From Chlorobiaceae bacterium (lineage in GTDB: Bacteria > Bacteroidota > Chlorobiia > Chlorobiales > Chlorobiaceae): DNA of 52,488 bases. The stretch spans positions 1-52,488 of the forward strand of contig JAAXWP010000011.1 of the NCBI GenBank assembly GCA_013334925.1. The letters run 5' to 3'. Numbering within the stretch: the first letter of the stretch is position 1; each line of letters starts with the position of its first letter. Position numbers and translations under genes: made by a program. Under the pieces are notes generated by a model, which worked only from the letters and a program-made list of their open reading frames with translations, searched no databases and was not told where the DNA came from. This document shows, piece by piece, positions 17,015-26,994 of this stretch.

Positions 17015-17030
17015 TGGCACATTTATTGGA
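17015..17030 (+). promoter_or_regulatory. Sigma-54 (RpoN) promoter of the anf operon
   Basis: TGGCAC, five bases (ATTTA), TTGGA: a perfect -24 half and a -12 half with GG instead of GC. The start is expected near 17042, giving a leader of about 70 bases before anfH. Sigma-54 dependence agrees with the activator gene at the end of the island. Confidence 0.72.
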
Positions 17031-17077
17031 TGTCGTTATGTAGTTCATGAAATAACGATAGAACAGCATCGGCATGA

Positions 17078-17932
<855 letters not shown>

Positions 17933-17959
17933 TTCAATACAAAAAAAGGAGATATGCGA

Positions 17960-18277
17960 ATGAAAATGGTAAGGGCAATGCTGCGTCCGGAAATTGCGGA
18001 TGCCGTAGGTGACGGGCTGGCCGAGGCCGGTTTTATCTCGATGACCAAGATGCACATTTTTGGCCGGGGCAAGCAGAAAGGCATCAAAATCGGCGACATG
18101 CATTACGACGAACTCCCGAAAGTCATGATCCTGCTCGTGGTCGACGACGAGGATGTCGATGATGTGGTCGCGGTGATGAAATCAAAAGCTTATACCGGCA
18201 ATTTCGGTGACGGCAAGATTTTCATAACTCCCGTCGAAGGCGCATTCACGGTGCGCACCGGCGACGCAGGCTTATAA
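17960..18277 (+). CDS. nifI1: Nitrogenase-associated PII-like regulator NifI1
   Basis: A 105-aa PII (GlnB) family protein, start chosen at ATG 17960 because AAAGGAG ends 8 bases upstream; an in-frame ATG at 17954 is too close. It opens MKMVRAMLRPE and has the short T-loop form (GRGKQKGIKIGDMHYDE) typical of NifI1. In methanogens and some anaerobes NifI1 and NifI2 form a complex that blocks nitrogenase when 2-oxoglutarate is low (ammonia switch-off). Its place between the H and D genes is the classic one. Here it would act on the iron-only enzyme. Confidence 0.92.
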   Translation: MKMVRAMLRPEIADAVGDGLAEAGFISMTKMHIFGRGKQKGIKIGDMHYDELPKVMILLVVDDEDVDDVVAVMKSKAYTGNFGDGKIFITPVEGAFTVRTGDAGL

Positions 18278-18289
18278 GGAGGCCCGGCT

Positions 18290-20241
<1,952 letters not shown>

Positions 20242-20250
20242 GGGTAGATC

Positions 20251-20598
20251 ATGCCAGATATCAACGAAAAGGTTGCCCAGCTCGAGAATTTCATCATGAA
20301 AAAATGCCTCTGGCAGTTCCATTCGAGAGCATGGGACCGGAAGCGGCAGAACGAGAACATCCTCGGTATGGCGGCGAAGCTGCTCTGCGGTGAAGAGGTC
20401 GATACGTCGAAACCCGAAGACAAGTGCTACTGGGTGGATGCCAGCTATCTCGCAGACTCGTACCGGGAAAAGTTCGACTGGCTGTCGACGATGAGCGATG
20501 ATGAAATCAGGGAGCTGATGCTGGCGCTGAAGGCGCGGATCGACTTCGTCACGGTCGATGGTTCGCTGAACGCGGAGCTGACCGACCCGCGCTACTGA
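20251..20598 (+). CDS. anfG: Iron-only nitrogenase delta subunit
   Basis: A 115-aa delta subunit found only in the alternative (V and Fe) nitrogenases, where it binds the alpha subunit near the cofactor. Recognisable segments are KVAQLENFIMKKCLWQFHSR, AWDRKRQNENILG and CYWVDASYLADSYREKF. Azotobacter AnfG is slightly longer (about 132 aa). Its presence excludes a Mo enzyme. A GAGGGTAG site precedes ATG 20251. The TGA is followed after one base by a 143-bp palindromic element that separates it from anfK. Confidence 0.96.
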   Translation: MPDINEKVAQLENFIMKKCLWQFHSRAWDRKRQNENILGMAAKLLCGEEVDTSKPEDKCYWVDASYLADSYREKFDWLSTMSDDEIRELMLALKARIDFVTVDGSLNAELTDPRY

Positions 20599-20599
20599 T

Positions 20600-20742
20600 A
20601 GACGCCTCTAAAATCCTATTGCGCGGCCCGATTGCTGCGTTGGGTGGTGCTCGAAATCCTCATGTACGTTCAAGTACGCTCCGGTTTCTGTGCTCCATCC
20701 GCCTTGCACTCGAACCGCTCATAACGCTTTTTAGAGGCGTCT
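20600..20742. repeat. 143-bp palindromic element between anfG and anfK
   Basis: Perfect 14-bp terminal inverted repeats: AGACGCCTCTAAAA (20600-20613) and TTTTAGAGGCGTCT (20729-20742). Inside, GGTGCTCGAAATCC and the complement of GGAGCACAGAAACC pair imperfectly around a GTACGTTCAAGTAC centre, so the whole unit folds into one long hairpin. It has no coding capacity. It begins 2 bases after the anfG stop and ends 2 bases before an in-frame ATG at 20745. It looks like a mobile REP/MITE-type insertion in the operon. Confidence 0.82.
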
Positions 20743-20789
20743 TAATGAGCGCCAAAAAAAAGGAATACGGAACATTTAATGGAATTACT

Positions 20790-22178
20790 ATGAACTGTGA
20801 ATTGAAAACAAAAGAAAGATCGGGTGTCATCAACCCGATCTTTACCTGCCAGCCCGCTGGCGCGCAGTTTGCCAGCATAGGCATCAGGGACTGCATCGGC
20901 ATCGTGCATGGCGGCCAGGGATGCGTCATGTTCGTCAGGCTGCTGATCTCGCAGCACTTCAAGGAGAGCTTTGAAATCGCATCCTCGTCGGTTCACGAGG
21001 ATGGCGCGGTGTTCGGCGCGCTCAACCGCGTCGAGGAGGCGGTCGATGTGCTCCTCATGCGCTATCCCGATGTAAAGGTGATCCCGATCATCACCACCTG
21101 TTCGACCGAGGTGATCGGCGACGACGTGGATGGCGTCGTCATCAAGCTGAACGAAGAGCTGCTCAGCACCAAATACGCCGGACGCGAAGTGCATCTCATC
21201 CCGATCCATTGCCCGAGCTTTGTCGGCAGCATGGTGACCGGTTACGACACCGCGGTCAAGGATTTCGTCGCCTACTTCGCCGAGAAGAGCGAACCGAACG
21301 GCAAGATCAACCTGCTGACGGGCTGGGTGAACCCCGGTGACGTGACCGAGCTGAAGCACCTCCTGTCGGAGATGGAGATCGACGCGACCGTGCTGTTCGA
21401 GATCGAAGGTTTCGATTCGCCGCTCATGCCGGATGGCAATCATGTGTCGCACGGCAACACGACCATCGCCGATCTGAAGGATACGGCCAACGCTTACGGT
21501 ACCTATGCGCTGAACCGGTATGAGGGCACGAAAGCGGCAAAATATCTCGAAAACAAGTTCAGCATCCCGTCCATCATCGGACCGACCCCGATCGGCATCA
21601 GGAACACCGACACCTTCCTGAAAAACCTGAAAAAGATGACCGGCAAGCCGATCCCGGAATCACTGGTTCGCGAACGCGGCAGGGCGCTCGACGCGCTGAC
21701 CGACCTCGTCCACATGTTCCTTGCGGACAAGAAGGTGGCCATCTACGGCAACCCCGACCTGGTCATCGGCCTGGCCGAGTTCTGCCTCGACCTGGAGATG
21801 AAGCCGAAGCTGCTGCTGCTTGGCGACGACAACGTCACCTATGGAGACGATCCGCGCATCAAGGCACTTCAGGAAAACGTCGATTACGACATGGAGATCG
21901 TCGCCAATGCCGACCTCTGGGATCTCGAAGACCGTATCGCCAACCAGGGCCTCGAACTCGACCTCATTCTCGGCCACTCGAAGGGACGCTTCGTAGCTAT
22001 CGACCACAATATCCCCATGGTAAGGGTGGGCTTCCCGACCTATGACCGCGCCGGCTTGCACCGGTATCCGGTTGTCGGTTACGGAGGAGCGACCTGGCTC
22101 GCCGAGCAGATGGCCAACGCACTCTTTACCGATATGGAGTACAAGAAAAACAAGGAGTGGGTGCTCAACGTGTGGTAA
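20790..22178 (+). CDS. anfK: Iron-only nitrogenase beta subunit
   Basis: A 462-aa subunit, the length of Azotobacter AnfK. It opens MNCELKTKERSGVINPIFTC, as in AnfK. P-cluster Cys are in NPIFTCQPAGAQ, HGGQGCVMFVR and ITTCSTEVIGDD. The ending KKNKEWVLNVW is also typical. I use ATG 20790 because the homology starts there; a weak TGGA lies 6 bases upstream. Two earlier in-frame starts (TTG 20619 inside the palindromic element, ATG 20745 just after it with AAGGA downstream) would add residues without family support. The insertion may have displaced the native ribosome site. Confidence 0.94.
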   Translation: MNCELKTKERSGVINPIFTCQPAGAQFASIGIRDCIGIVHGGQGCVMFVRLLISQHFKESFEIASSSVHEDGAVFGALNRVEEAVDVLLMRYPDVKVIPIITTCSTEVIGDDVDGVVIKLNEELLSTKYAGREVHLIPIHCPSFVGSMVTGYDTAVKDFVAYFAEKSEPNGKINLLTGWVNPGDVTELKHLLSEMEIDATVLFEIEGFDSPLMPDGNHVSHGNTTIADLKDTANAYGTYALNRYEGTKAAKYLENKFSIPSIIGPTPIGIRNTDTFLKNLKKMTGKPIPESLVRERGRALDALTDLVHMFLADKKVAIYGNPDLVIGLAEFCLDLEMKPKLLLLGDDNVTYGDDPRIKALQENVDYDMEIVANADLWDLEDRIANQGLELDLILGHSKGRFVAIDHNIPMVRVGFPTYDRAGLHRYPVVGYGGATWLAEQMANALFTDMEYKKNKEWVLNVW

Positions 22179-22184
22179 TCAGAA

Positions 22185-22216
22185 CCTGCCGGATTCGCCC
22201 CGGTGGATCCGGCAGG
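22185..22216 (+). terminator. GC-rich stem-loop after anfK
   Basis: CCTGCCGGAT (22185-22194) and ATCCGGCAGG (22207-22216) form a perfect 10-bp stem with a 12-base loop, 7 bases after the anfK stop. No T-run follows, so read-through into the accessory genes is likely. It may stabilise the upstream structural-gene mRNA or lower expression downstream. Confidence 0.55.
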
Positions 22217-22239
22217 ATACGGACGAAGACAACAATAAC

Positions 22240-22749
22240 ATGAAACAACCTATGCATAACAGCAACAGTACAGCACAACCCTTCGGCGGAATGCGGCGCA
22301 AGGAGCGGGAGATCACCAGCCGGGAAGAGATCGACGGAATTCTCGCTTCATCGACCGTCATGAACCTCGCGCTTAGCGACAACAACGTTCCGTTTCTCGT
22401 ACCGGTCTTTTTCGCTTATGACGGCACGGCGATCTACTTCCATTCAGCCTATATGGGCACCAAAATGGATATCCTCAGCCGCAACAACGCGGTCTGTTTC
22501 GAAATTTCGGTGGATCAGGGGGTGATCGAAAGCGACCAGGCCTGCGATTTCGAAGCGAAACACCGAACGGTGATCGGTTTCGGCAAGGCCAGCCTGATCG
22601 AAGAGATGGCTGAAAAGGTGAAAGTGCTCGACCTGATCGTTGCCCGATTCACCGACAGGAAATTCCCTTACCCGCAGGGAAGCCTCGACAACACGGCGGT
22701 CGTCCGCATCGACATCGATGCGATCAAAGGCAAGAAACACGGGTTCTGA
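22240..22749 (+). CDS. PPOX-fold (NimA-like) flavin- or heme-binding protein in the anf operon
   Basis: A 169-aa protein of the pyridoxamine 5'-phosphate oxidase-related split-barrel class. Key segments are MRRKEREITSREEIDGIL, PFLVPVFFAYDGTAIYFHSA, MDILSRNNAVCFEI, ACDFEAKHRTVIGFGKA and a final AVVRIDIDAIKGKKHGF. Family members bind FMN, F420 or heme. It lies between anfK and anfO in the same direction (about 60 bases after anfK), a position that suggests a role in iron-only nitrogenase function, such as redox protection or electron transfer. Whether it corresponds to AnfR of Azotobacter I cannot say. ATG 22240 has no strong ribosome site; ATG 22252 and 22288 are alternatives. Confidence 0.78.
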   Translation: MKQPMHNSNSTAQPFGGMRRKEREITSREEIDGILASSTVMNLALSDNNVPFLVPVFFAYDGTAIYFHSAYMGTKMDILSRNNAVCFEISVDQGVIESDQACDFEAKHRTVIGFGKASLIEEMAEKVKVLDLIVARFTDRKFPYPQGSLDNTAVVRIDIDAIKGKKHGF

Positions 22750-22788
22750 TCTACCCTGAACAACAGCGAACATGACAACGGAGTTACC

Positions 22789-23475
22789 ATGCAAATAGCA
22801 GCGATAGTCGATGGCAATGGCAATGCCATGCCTTTTGGGAAACCTTCAACGGTGATGCTTTTCAGCCACGAGGATGAAGCCTGGTATGTTGTCGATACGT
22901 TCGCATTCGATCCTGGCGAAAAGTACGGACTGGGCGAACTCAAAGAGTCCATTCAGGAGCTTGCCACGAAACTCGGCGATTGCCGGATCCTGCTCGTCCT
23001 CGCTGTCAGCGGGTACCCCCGCACGATGCTTCTGGAGCTTGGATTCACCCTCTGGTCGGTCGAAGGCGCGCCCGAGCACTACCTTGACAACGTCATGCAA
23101 CTGACCGCTGAAGCTGCCGAAGCGAAAGCGGCAGTGGTGAAGGCAAACGAACCACCCGCTCCGGAAGAGCTGCCGGTACCCAAACCACTGGGTGGCGAAT
23201 GTTCGGGAATCTACACCATAGACATCAGCAAGGCGCAGGTTTGCAGTGGCAGCCATAACTCGAGGGAGATTCTGATACCCTTTTTCAAAACCACCCGGTT
23301 CAGCAGAATTGACATTATCTGCGACCATGTGCCGAAATGGTTCTCGAGCGAACTTGCAGCCATGAAGCTGAACTATTCAACCGAGCCGGTAAAACATGGC
23401 CGATGGCTGGTCTCCGTCCGCAGCAATGCGCATCGCAACGGACATCGATCGGGATGCTCATCATGCGGGACCTGA
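22789..23475 (+). CDS. anfO: Fe-only nitrogenase accessory protein AnfO
   Basis: A 228-aa protein matching the AnfO family: an N-terminal NifX-like beginning (MQIAAIVDGNGNAMPFGKPS, TVMLFSHEDEAWYVVDTFAF), then GDCRILLVLAVSGYPRTMLLELGF, and a second domain (GECSGIYTIDISKAQVCSGS). The family is restricted to organisms with the iron-only enzyme and is needed for its function in Azotobacter; the mechanism is unclear. The last residues are Cys/His-rich (HRNGHRSGCSSCGT), possibly a metal site. It lies 39 bases after the PPOX gene. No strong ribosome site is visible before ATG 22789. Confidence 0.88.
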   Translation: MQIAAIVDGNGNAMPFGKPSTVMLFSHEDEAWYVVDTFAFDPGEKYGLGELKESIQELATKLGDCRILLVLAVSGYPRTMLLELGFTLWSVEGAPEHYLDNVMQLTAEAAEAKAAVVKANEPPAPEELPVPKPLGGECSGIYTIDISKAQVCSGSHNSREILIPFFKTTRFSRIDIICDHVPKWFSSELAAMKLNYSTEPVKHGRWLVSVRSNAHRNGHRSGCSSCGT

Positions 23476-23550
23476 AGCGATAAGTCGTCTCGCCGATACA
23501 GAACAGTGCAATCTTGCCATACCATACCGTTATCATGAAAGGCGGTGCTT

Positions 23551-24825
23551 ATGTCACCCAATATCGAACATCATCCCTGCTTCAGCTCCTCCGCGAAACA
23601 TACCTACGGTCGCATCCATCTTCCGGTAGCCCCGAAATGCAACATCCAGTGCAACTACTGCAACCGCAAGTATGACTGTGCGAACGAAAACCGTCCCGGA
23701 GTCACCAGCAAAGTGCTTTCCCCCCATGAAGCCCTGCGATATCTCGACTATGCGATGCACCAGACGCCCAACCTGGCCGTCGTCGGTATCGCAGGCCCCG
23801 GGGACCCGTTCGCCAACCCGGAAAAGACGATGGAAACGCTCCGGCTGATCAGGGAGCGCTATCCTGACCTGCTTTTGTGCATCAGCACCAACGGGCTCGA
23901 TGTCGCCGACTACATCGAGGAACTGGCTGAACTGCAGGTGAGCCATGTGACCATCACCATCAACGCCGTCAATCCTGAAATCGGTGCGGAGATCTACTCC
24001 TGGGTTCGTCACGGGCATCAGCTCCTGCGCGAAAAAGAGGGCGCAACAAAACTGATCGAACGACAGCTCGATGCACTCGAAAAGCTCAGCCGGAAAGGTA
24101 TCGTCGCGAAAGTGAACACTGTTATCATCCCTGGCATCAATGATACCCATGTCAACGAAATTGCCACAACCGTCGCCCGTCTCGGAGCTTCGATCCTGAA
24201 CTGCCTGCCATTCTGCAGAACTCCGGAGACCCTGTTCGAATTCATTCCGGAACCGGATAGCGACTCGATCCGGAAAATCAGGCACGCCGCATCGATGATC
24301 CTTCCACAGATGGAGCACTGCGCCCGCTGCCGGGCTGACGCATCCGGCCTGATCGGGGAACCCGACAGCCAGGATAACATGCTCAGGTTCCTGGCAACAT
24401 CGAGTCTTTGGAACAACGAGAAGGGCAAAAGACCGTACATCGCCGTCGCCAGCCGTGAAGGCACTCTGGTCAACCAGCATCTGGGCGAAGCCGGACGTGT
24501 GCTGATCTACGGCATGGACTATCTGAACGACTCATGCGTACTCGTGGATTCGAGAAAGGTACCGCAGCAGGAATCAGGACGGCAACGCTGGCAGCAGCTC
24601 GGAGAACTCCTGCGGGACTGCCGCATCCTCCTGGTCAGCGGAGCTGGAAACCACCCGATCAACGAGCTCGAAGCCAAAGGGGTGTCGGTCATGGTCTGCG
24701 ACGGTAGCGTTAAGGATACGACGGAACGACTCTTCAGAGGCCAGACGCTGGATACCGGATCGAACTCCGCCAGCAGCTTTTCCTGCGGAAGCTCATGCTC
24801 CGGCAACACTAGGGGATGCGTCTGA
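23551..24825 (+). CDS. nifB: NifB-type nitrogenase cofactor synthase with NifX-like C-terminal domain
   Basis: A 424-aa NifB, which uses radical SAM chemistry to build NifB-co, the carbide-centred Fe-S core of all nitrogenase cofactors. The cluster motif is CNIQCNYC with the family continuation NRKYDCANENRPGV. HCARCRADA supplies further cluster Cys. Residues about 290-400 form a NifX/NafY-like carrier domain (IAVASREGTLVNQHLGEA, ILLVSGAGNHPI). A short Cys/Ser tail (SCGSSCSGNTRGC) is unusual. I chose ATG 23551 with AAAGGCGG 6 bases upstream, not GTG 23545. Placement inside the anf island suggests a dedicated copy beside the housekeeping nifB. Confidence 0.92.
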   Translation: MSPNIEHHPCFSSSAKHTYGRIHLPVAPKCNIQCNYCNRKYDCANENRPGVTSKVLSPHEALRYLDYAMHQTPNLAVVGIAGPGDPFANPEKTMETLRLIRERYPDLLLCISTNGLDVADYIEELAELQVSHVTITINAVNPEIGAEIYSWVRHGHQLLREKEGATKLIERQLDALEKLSRKGIVAKVNTVIIPGINDTHVNEIATTVARLGASILNCLPFCRTPETLFEFIPEPDSDSIRKIRHAASMILPQMEHCARCRADASGLIGEPDSQDNMLRFLATSSLWNNEKGKRPYIAVASREGTLVNQHLGEAGRVLIYGMDYLNDSCVLVDSRKVPQQESGRQRWQQLGELLRDCRILLVSGAGNHPINELEAKGVSVMVCDGSVKDTTERLFRGQTLDTGSNSASSFSCGSSCSGNTRGCV

Positions 24826-24845
24826 TCATCAGCGTTTTATTTTTA
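24818..24845 (+). terminator. Possible terminator at the end of the anf-nifB operon
   Basis: The nifB stop lies inside CTGATCATCAG, which can form a 5-bp stem extended by GC pairs, and is followed by CGTTTTATTTTT. The stem is short, so this is a modest Rho-independent candidate. Confidence 0.35.
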
Positions 24846-24848
24846 CCG

Positions 24849-24876
24849 TCCGTTATATATCTTAGACTATAACGAT
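24849..24876. promoter_or_regulatory. Mo-box-like palindrome (ModE/MopA-type site) upstream of the activator gene
   Basis: TCCGTTATATA, six bases (TCTTAG), ACTATAACGAT: each half agrees with 9 of 11 positions of the Mo-box ATCGNTATATA-N6-TATATAACGAT known from E. coli ModE and Rhodobacter Mop proteins, with the exact spacing. In Rhodobacter such a site lets molybdate repress anfA. It lies about 275 bases ahead of the activator start. The repressor gene is not in the window. Confidence 0.65.
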
Positions 24877-25151
24877 ACAACGATAACCATGATATTCCGG
24901 TGTTCCGCATTGGATTATGCGATGCAGGCCGGAAACCTCCTGTCCGAGCCTGCAACCGCGCGCCGTCTCACCGGTCGACGAAAACGACATCACCTCGCCG
25001 GTGCAATGGCCCCCTCAAGCTCACCGTTTACGATACCAGATAACTTCCGCTCGTCGAACATGATGGCACTGAGACATTGTCGCATGACGGTTGTTGACGG
25101 CATGGAATACCCGACTCCGGGTCTGCCGCATCATGGCAAACGAACACGACT
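24877..25151. other. Long leader ahead of the nitrogenase activator gene
   Basis: About 275 bases between the Mo-box-like site and the activator ATG. An 88-codon frame (24889-25155) ends in TGA overlapping the activator ATG, but it has no ribosome site and no recognisable character, so I do not call it a gene. No riboswitch was recognised. Confidence 0.35.
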
Positions 25152-26747
25152 ATGAAAAACAGAAAGTCCCTCTGCTTCTGCGCATCGAAAGAGTGCGTCA
25201 GATCCTCGAAAAATGAGGACACGATATGCCGCACAAAGGTTCTCCCGTCGCTGTTCCGCATCAGCCAGATTGTGGTTGAAAACTCGTCGCTTTCGGAAAG
25301 CCTGTCGATCCTGCTACAGATCATGAAGGAGGAGATGGGAGTGGTCCGCGGTATGGTCAACCTGGTCAACAGCAGGACCGGCAAGATCTTCATCCACGAC
25401 AGCATCGGTCTCACCAGGGAGGAAGAGACTCGCGGTGTCTATGCATTCGGAGAGGGCATTACCGGCAAGGTTGTGGAGAGCGGTGAAAAGATCATCGTTC
25501 CGGTCATCGGCAAGGAACCGAACTTCCTGAACCGGACCGGAAGCCTTACCTCAAACGACGAAGAGGAGCTCTCCTTCGTCTGCATACCGATCTTGCGCGG
25601 TCGCAAAGTCCTTGGCGCCATAAGCGTCGAGCGCGTCTGCGACAACCATGAGGTGCTCGCTTTCGACGTGGAGCTTCTCGGCATCGTGGCCGCCATGATC
25701 GCCCAGGCCGTCGAGCTCTATCTGCTTGAAAACGAGGACAAACATTACCTCAGGCTCGAGAACGAACGACTCCAGAACGCGCTCCGGGAAAAGTTCCACC
25801 CCTCGAACATCATCGGCAACTCGAAGCCCATGCTCGAAGTCTACTCCCTCATCGACAAAATCGTCAGGACGCGGTCCACCGTGCTGATTCTCGGGGAAAG
25901 CGGCGTCGGCAAGGAGCTGGTCGCCAGCGCCATCCACTACAACAGCCTCGAAGCCGAAAAGCCCTTCGTCACCTTCAACTGCGCCGCCCTGCCCGAAAGC
26001 GTCATCGAGAGCGAACTGTTCGGACATGAAAAAGGCGCCTTCACCGGAGCCGACCGGGCACGGAAAGGGCGATTCGAAGAGGCGGACGGCGGCACCATCT
26101 TCCTGGATGAAATCGGTGAACTGTCGCTGGCAATGCAGGCCAAACTGCTGCGGGTGCTGCAGGAACGCTGCTTTGAGCGTGTCGGTGGAAACCAGACCAT
26201 CAGGATCGACATCCGGGTCATCGCCGCCACGAACCGGAACCTCATGCAGATGGTCAAAGAAGGCAAATTCAGGGAGGACCTCTATTACCGGCTCAACGTC
26301 TTCCCCATCGTCATTCCCCCGCTCCGGGACCGGAACAGCGACATCATCACGCTGGCCGAATTCTTCGTCTCCCGGTTCGGAAAAAAATTCAGCAAAGAGA
26401 TCCAGGGCATCTCGACATCGGTACAGCAACTTCTGCTGACGTACCTCTGGCCCGGCAACGTCAGGGAACTCGAAAACGTCATCGAACGTGCAGTCATCAT
26501 CGCGGACGACAAAGTGATCCACAGCTACGACCTGCCGCTGTACCTCCAGACACCCGCGATCTCCAACAGCCCGATGCCGGACGGACTCGAAGCTAAAGTG
26601 AGCTCGGTCGAATATGAAATGATCGTCAACGCCCTGACGACCTGCCGAGGAAACGTTTCAGCCGCCGCAGCCTCGCTTGGACTGACACGCCGCACCCTGA
26701 GCCTGAAAATGCAGAAACTCGGCATAGCCTATAAACAGTACCGGTAA
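25152..26747 (+). CDS. anfA: Sigma-54-dependent activator of alternative nitrogenase (VnfA/AnfA family)
   Basis: A 531-aa bacterial enhancer-binding protein. Its N-terminus has C8-x-C10-x4-C15, the spacing of the Fe-S cluster Cys motif described for Azotobacter VnfA. A GAF sensor domain follows (about 40-195), then an AAA+ domain with Walker A GESGVGKE, the sigma-54 contact GAFTGA, Walker B GTIFLDEIGEL and R-finger region RVIAATNRNL. The C-terminus is a Fis-type helix-turn-helix (NVSAAAASLGLTRRTLSLKM). It should activate the sigma-54 promoter at 17015. The symbol is given for context; the overall sequence is at least as close to VnfA as to AnfA by eye. No ribosome site is visible. Its own control may be Mo-dependent. 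Confidence 0.9.
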   Translation: MKNRKSLCFCASKECVRSSKNEDTICRTKVLPSLFRISQIVVENSSLSESLSILLQIMKEEMGVVRGMVNLVNSRTGKIFIHDSIGLTREEETRGVYAFGEGITGKVVESGEKIIVPVIGKEPNFLNRTGSLTSNDEEELSFVCIPILRGRKVLGAISVERVCDNHEVLAFDVELLGIVAAMIAQAVELYLLENEDKHYLRLENERLQNALREKFHPSNIIGNSKPMLEVYSLIDKIVRTRSTVLILGESGVGKELVASAIHYNSLEAEKPFVTFNCAALPESVIESELFGHEKGAFTGADRARKGRFEEADGGTIFLDEIGELSLAMQAKLLRVLQERCFERVGGNQTIRIDIRVIAATNRNLMQMVKEGKFREDLYYRLNVFPIVIPPLRDRNSDIITLAEFFVSRFGKKFSKEIQGISTSVQQLLLTYLWPGNVRELENVIERAVIIADDKVIHSYDLPLYLQTPAISNSPMPDGLEAKVSSVEYEMIVNALTTCRGNVSAAAASLGLTRRTLSLKMQKLGIAYKQYR

Positions 26748-26959
26748 TCACGAGTCGCTCTCAGAAGCCATGCTGCAGCATCCCATCTCTGGAAACGCCG
26801 ATCTCCAGCTATCGAAACGGACACGGGGTTTTCTCATGACAACCGGATTTTGCAGCCATTAACATTACCATTCCTCAAGCAGCTCCACACCCCTCTTGCG
26901 AGCTTTTGTTTAGTTTGTTGAGAAGGGTCCGCTGAGAGAGAGCGTCGATCTTATACATT

Positions 26960-26988
26960 TTGTCAATCGATTTGCAAATTTGTATACT
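26960..26988 (+). promoter_or_regulatory. Near-consensus sigma-70 promoter giving a leaderless mRNA
   Basis: TTGTCA (26960-26965), 17 bases, TATACT (26983-26988). The start point would fall at about 26995, the A of the ATG of the DUF4143 ATPase gene. No ribosome site can be present in such a transcript. Confidence 0.6.
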
Positions 26989-26994
26989 ACAATC

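Noticed and set aside
20619-20789. N-terminal extension of anfK starting at TTG 20619
   Set aside because: These codons read through the palindromic element and have no counterpart in AnfK; homology begins exactly at ATG 20790.
24889-25155. An 88-codon frame whose TGA overlaps the activator ATG
   Set aside because: The overlap would suit translational coupling, but no ribosome site, no family and no hydrophobic or charged pattern support it.
25551-26522. A 323-codon open frame on the minus strand
   Set aside because: Antisense to the AAA+ domain of the activator gene, with a composition typical of a codon shadow.
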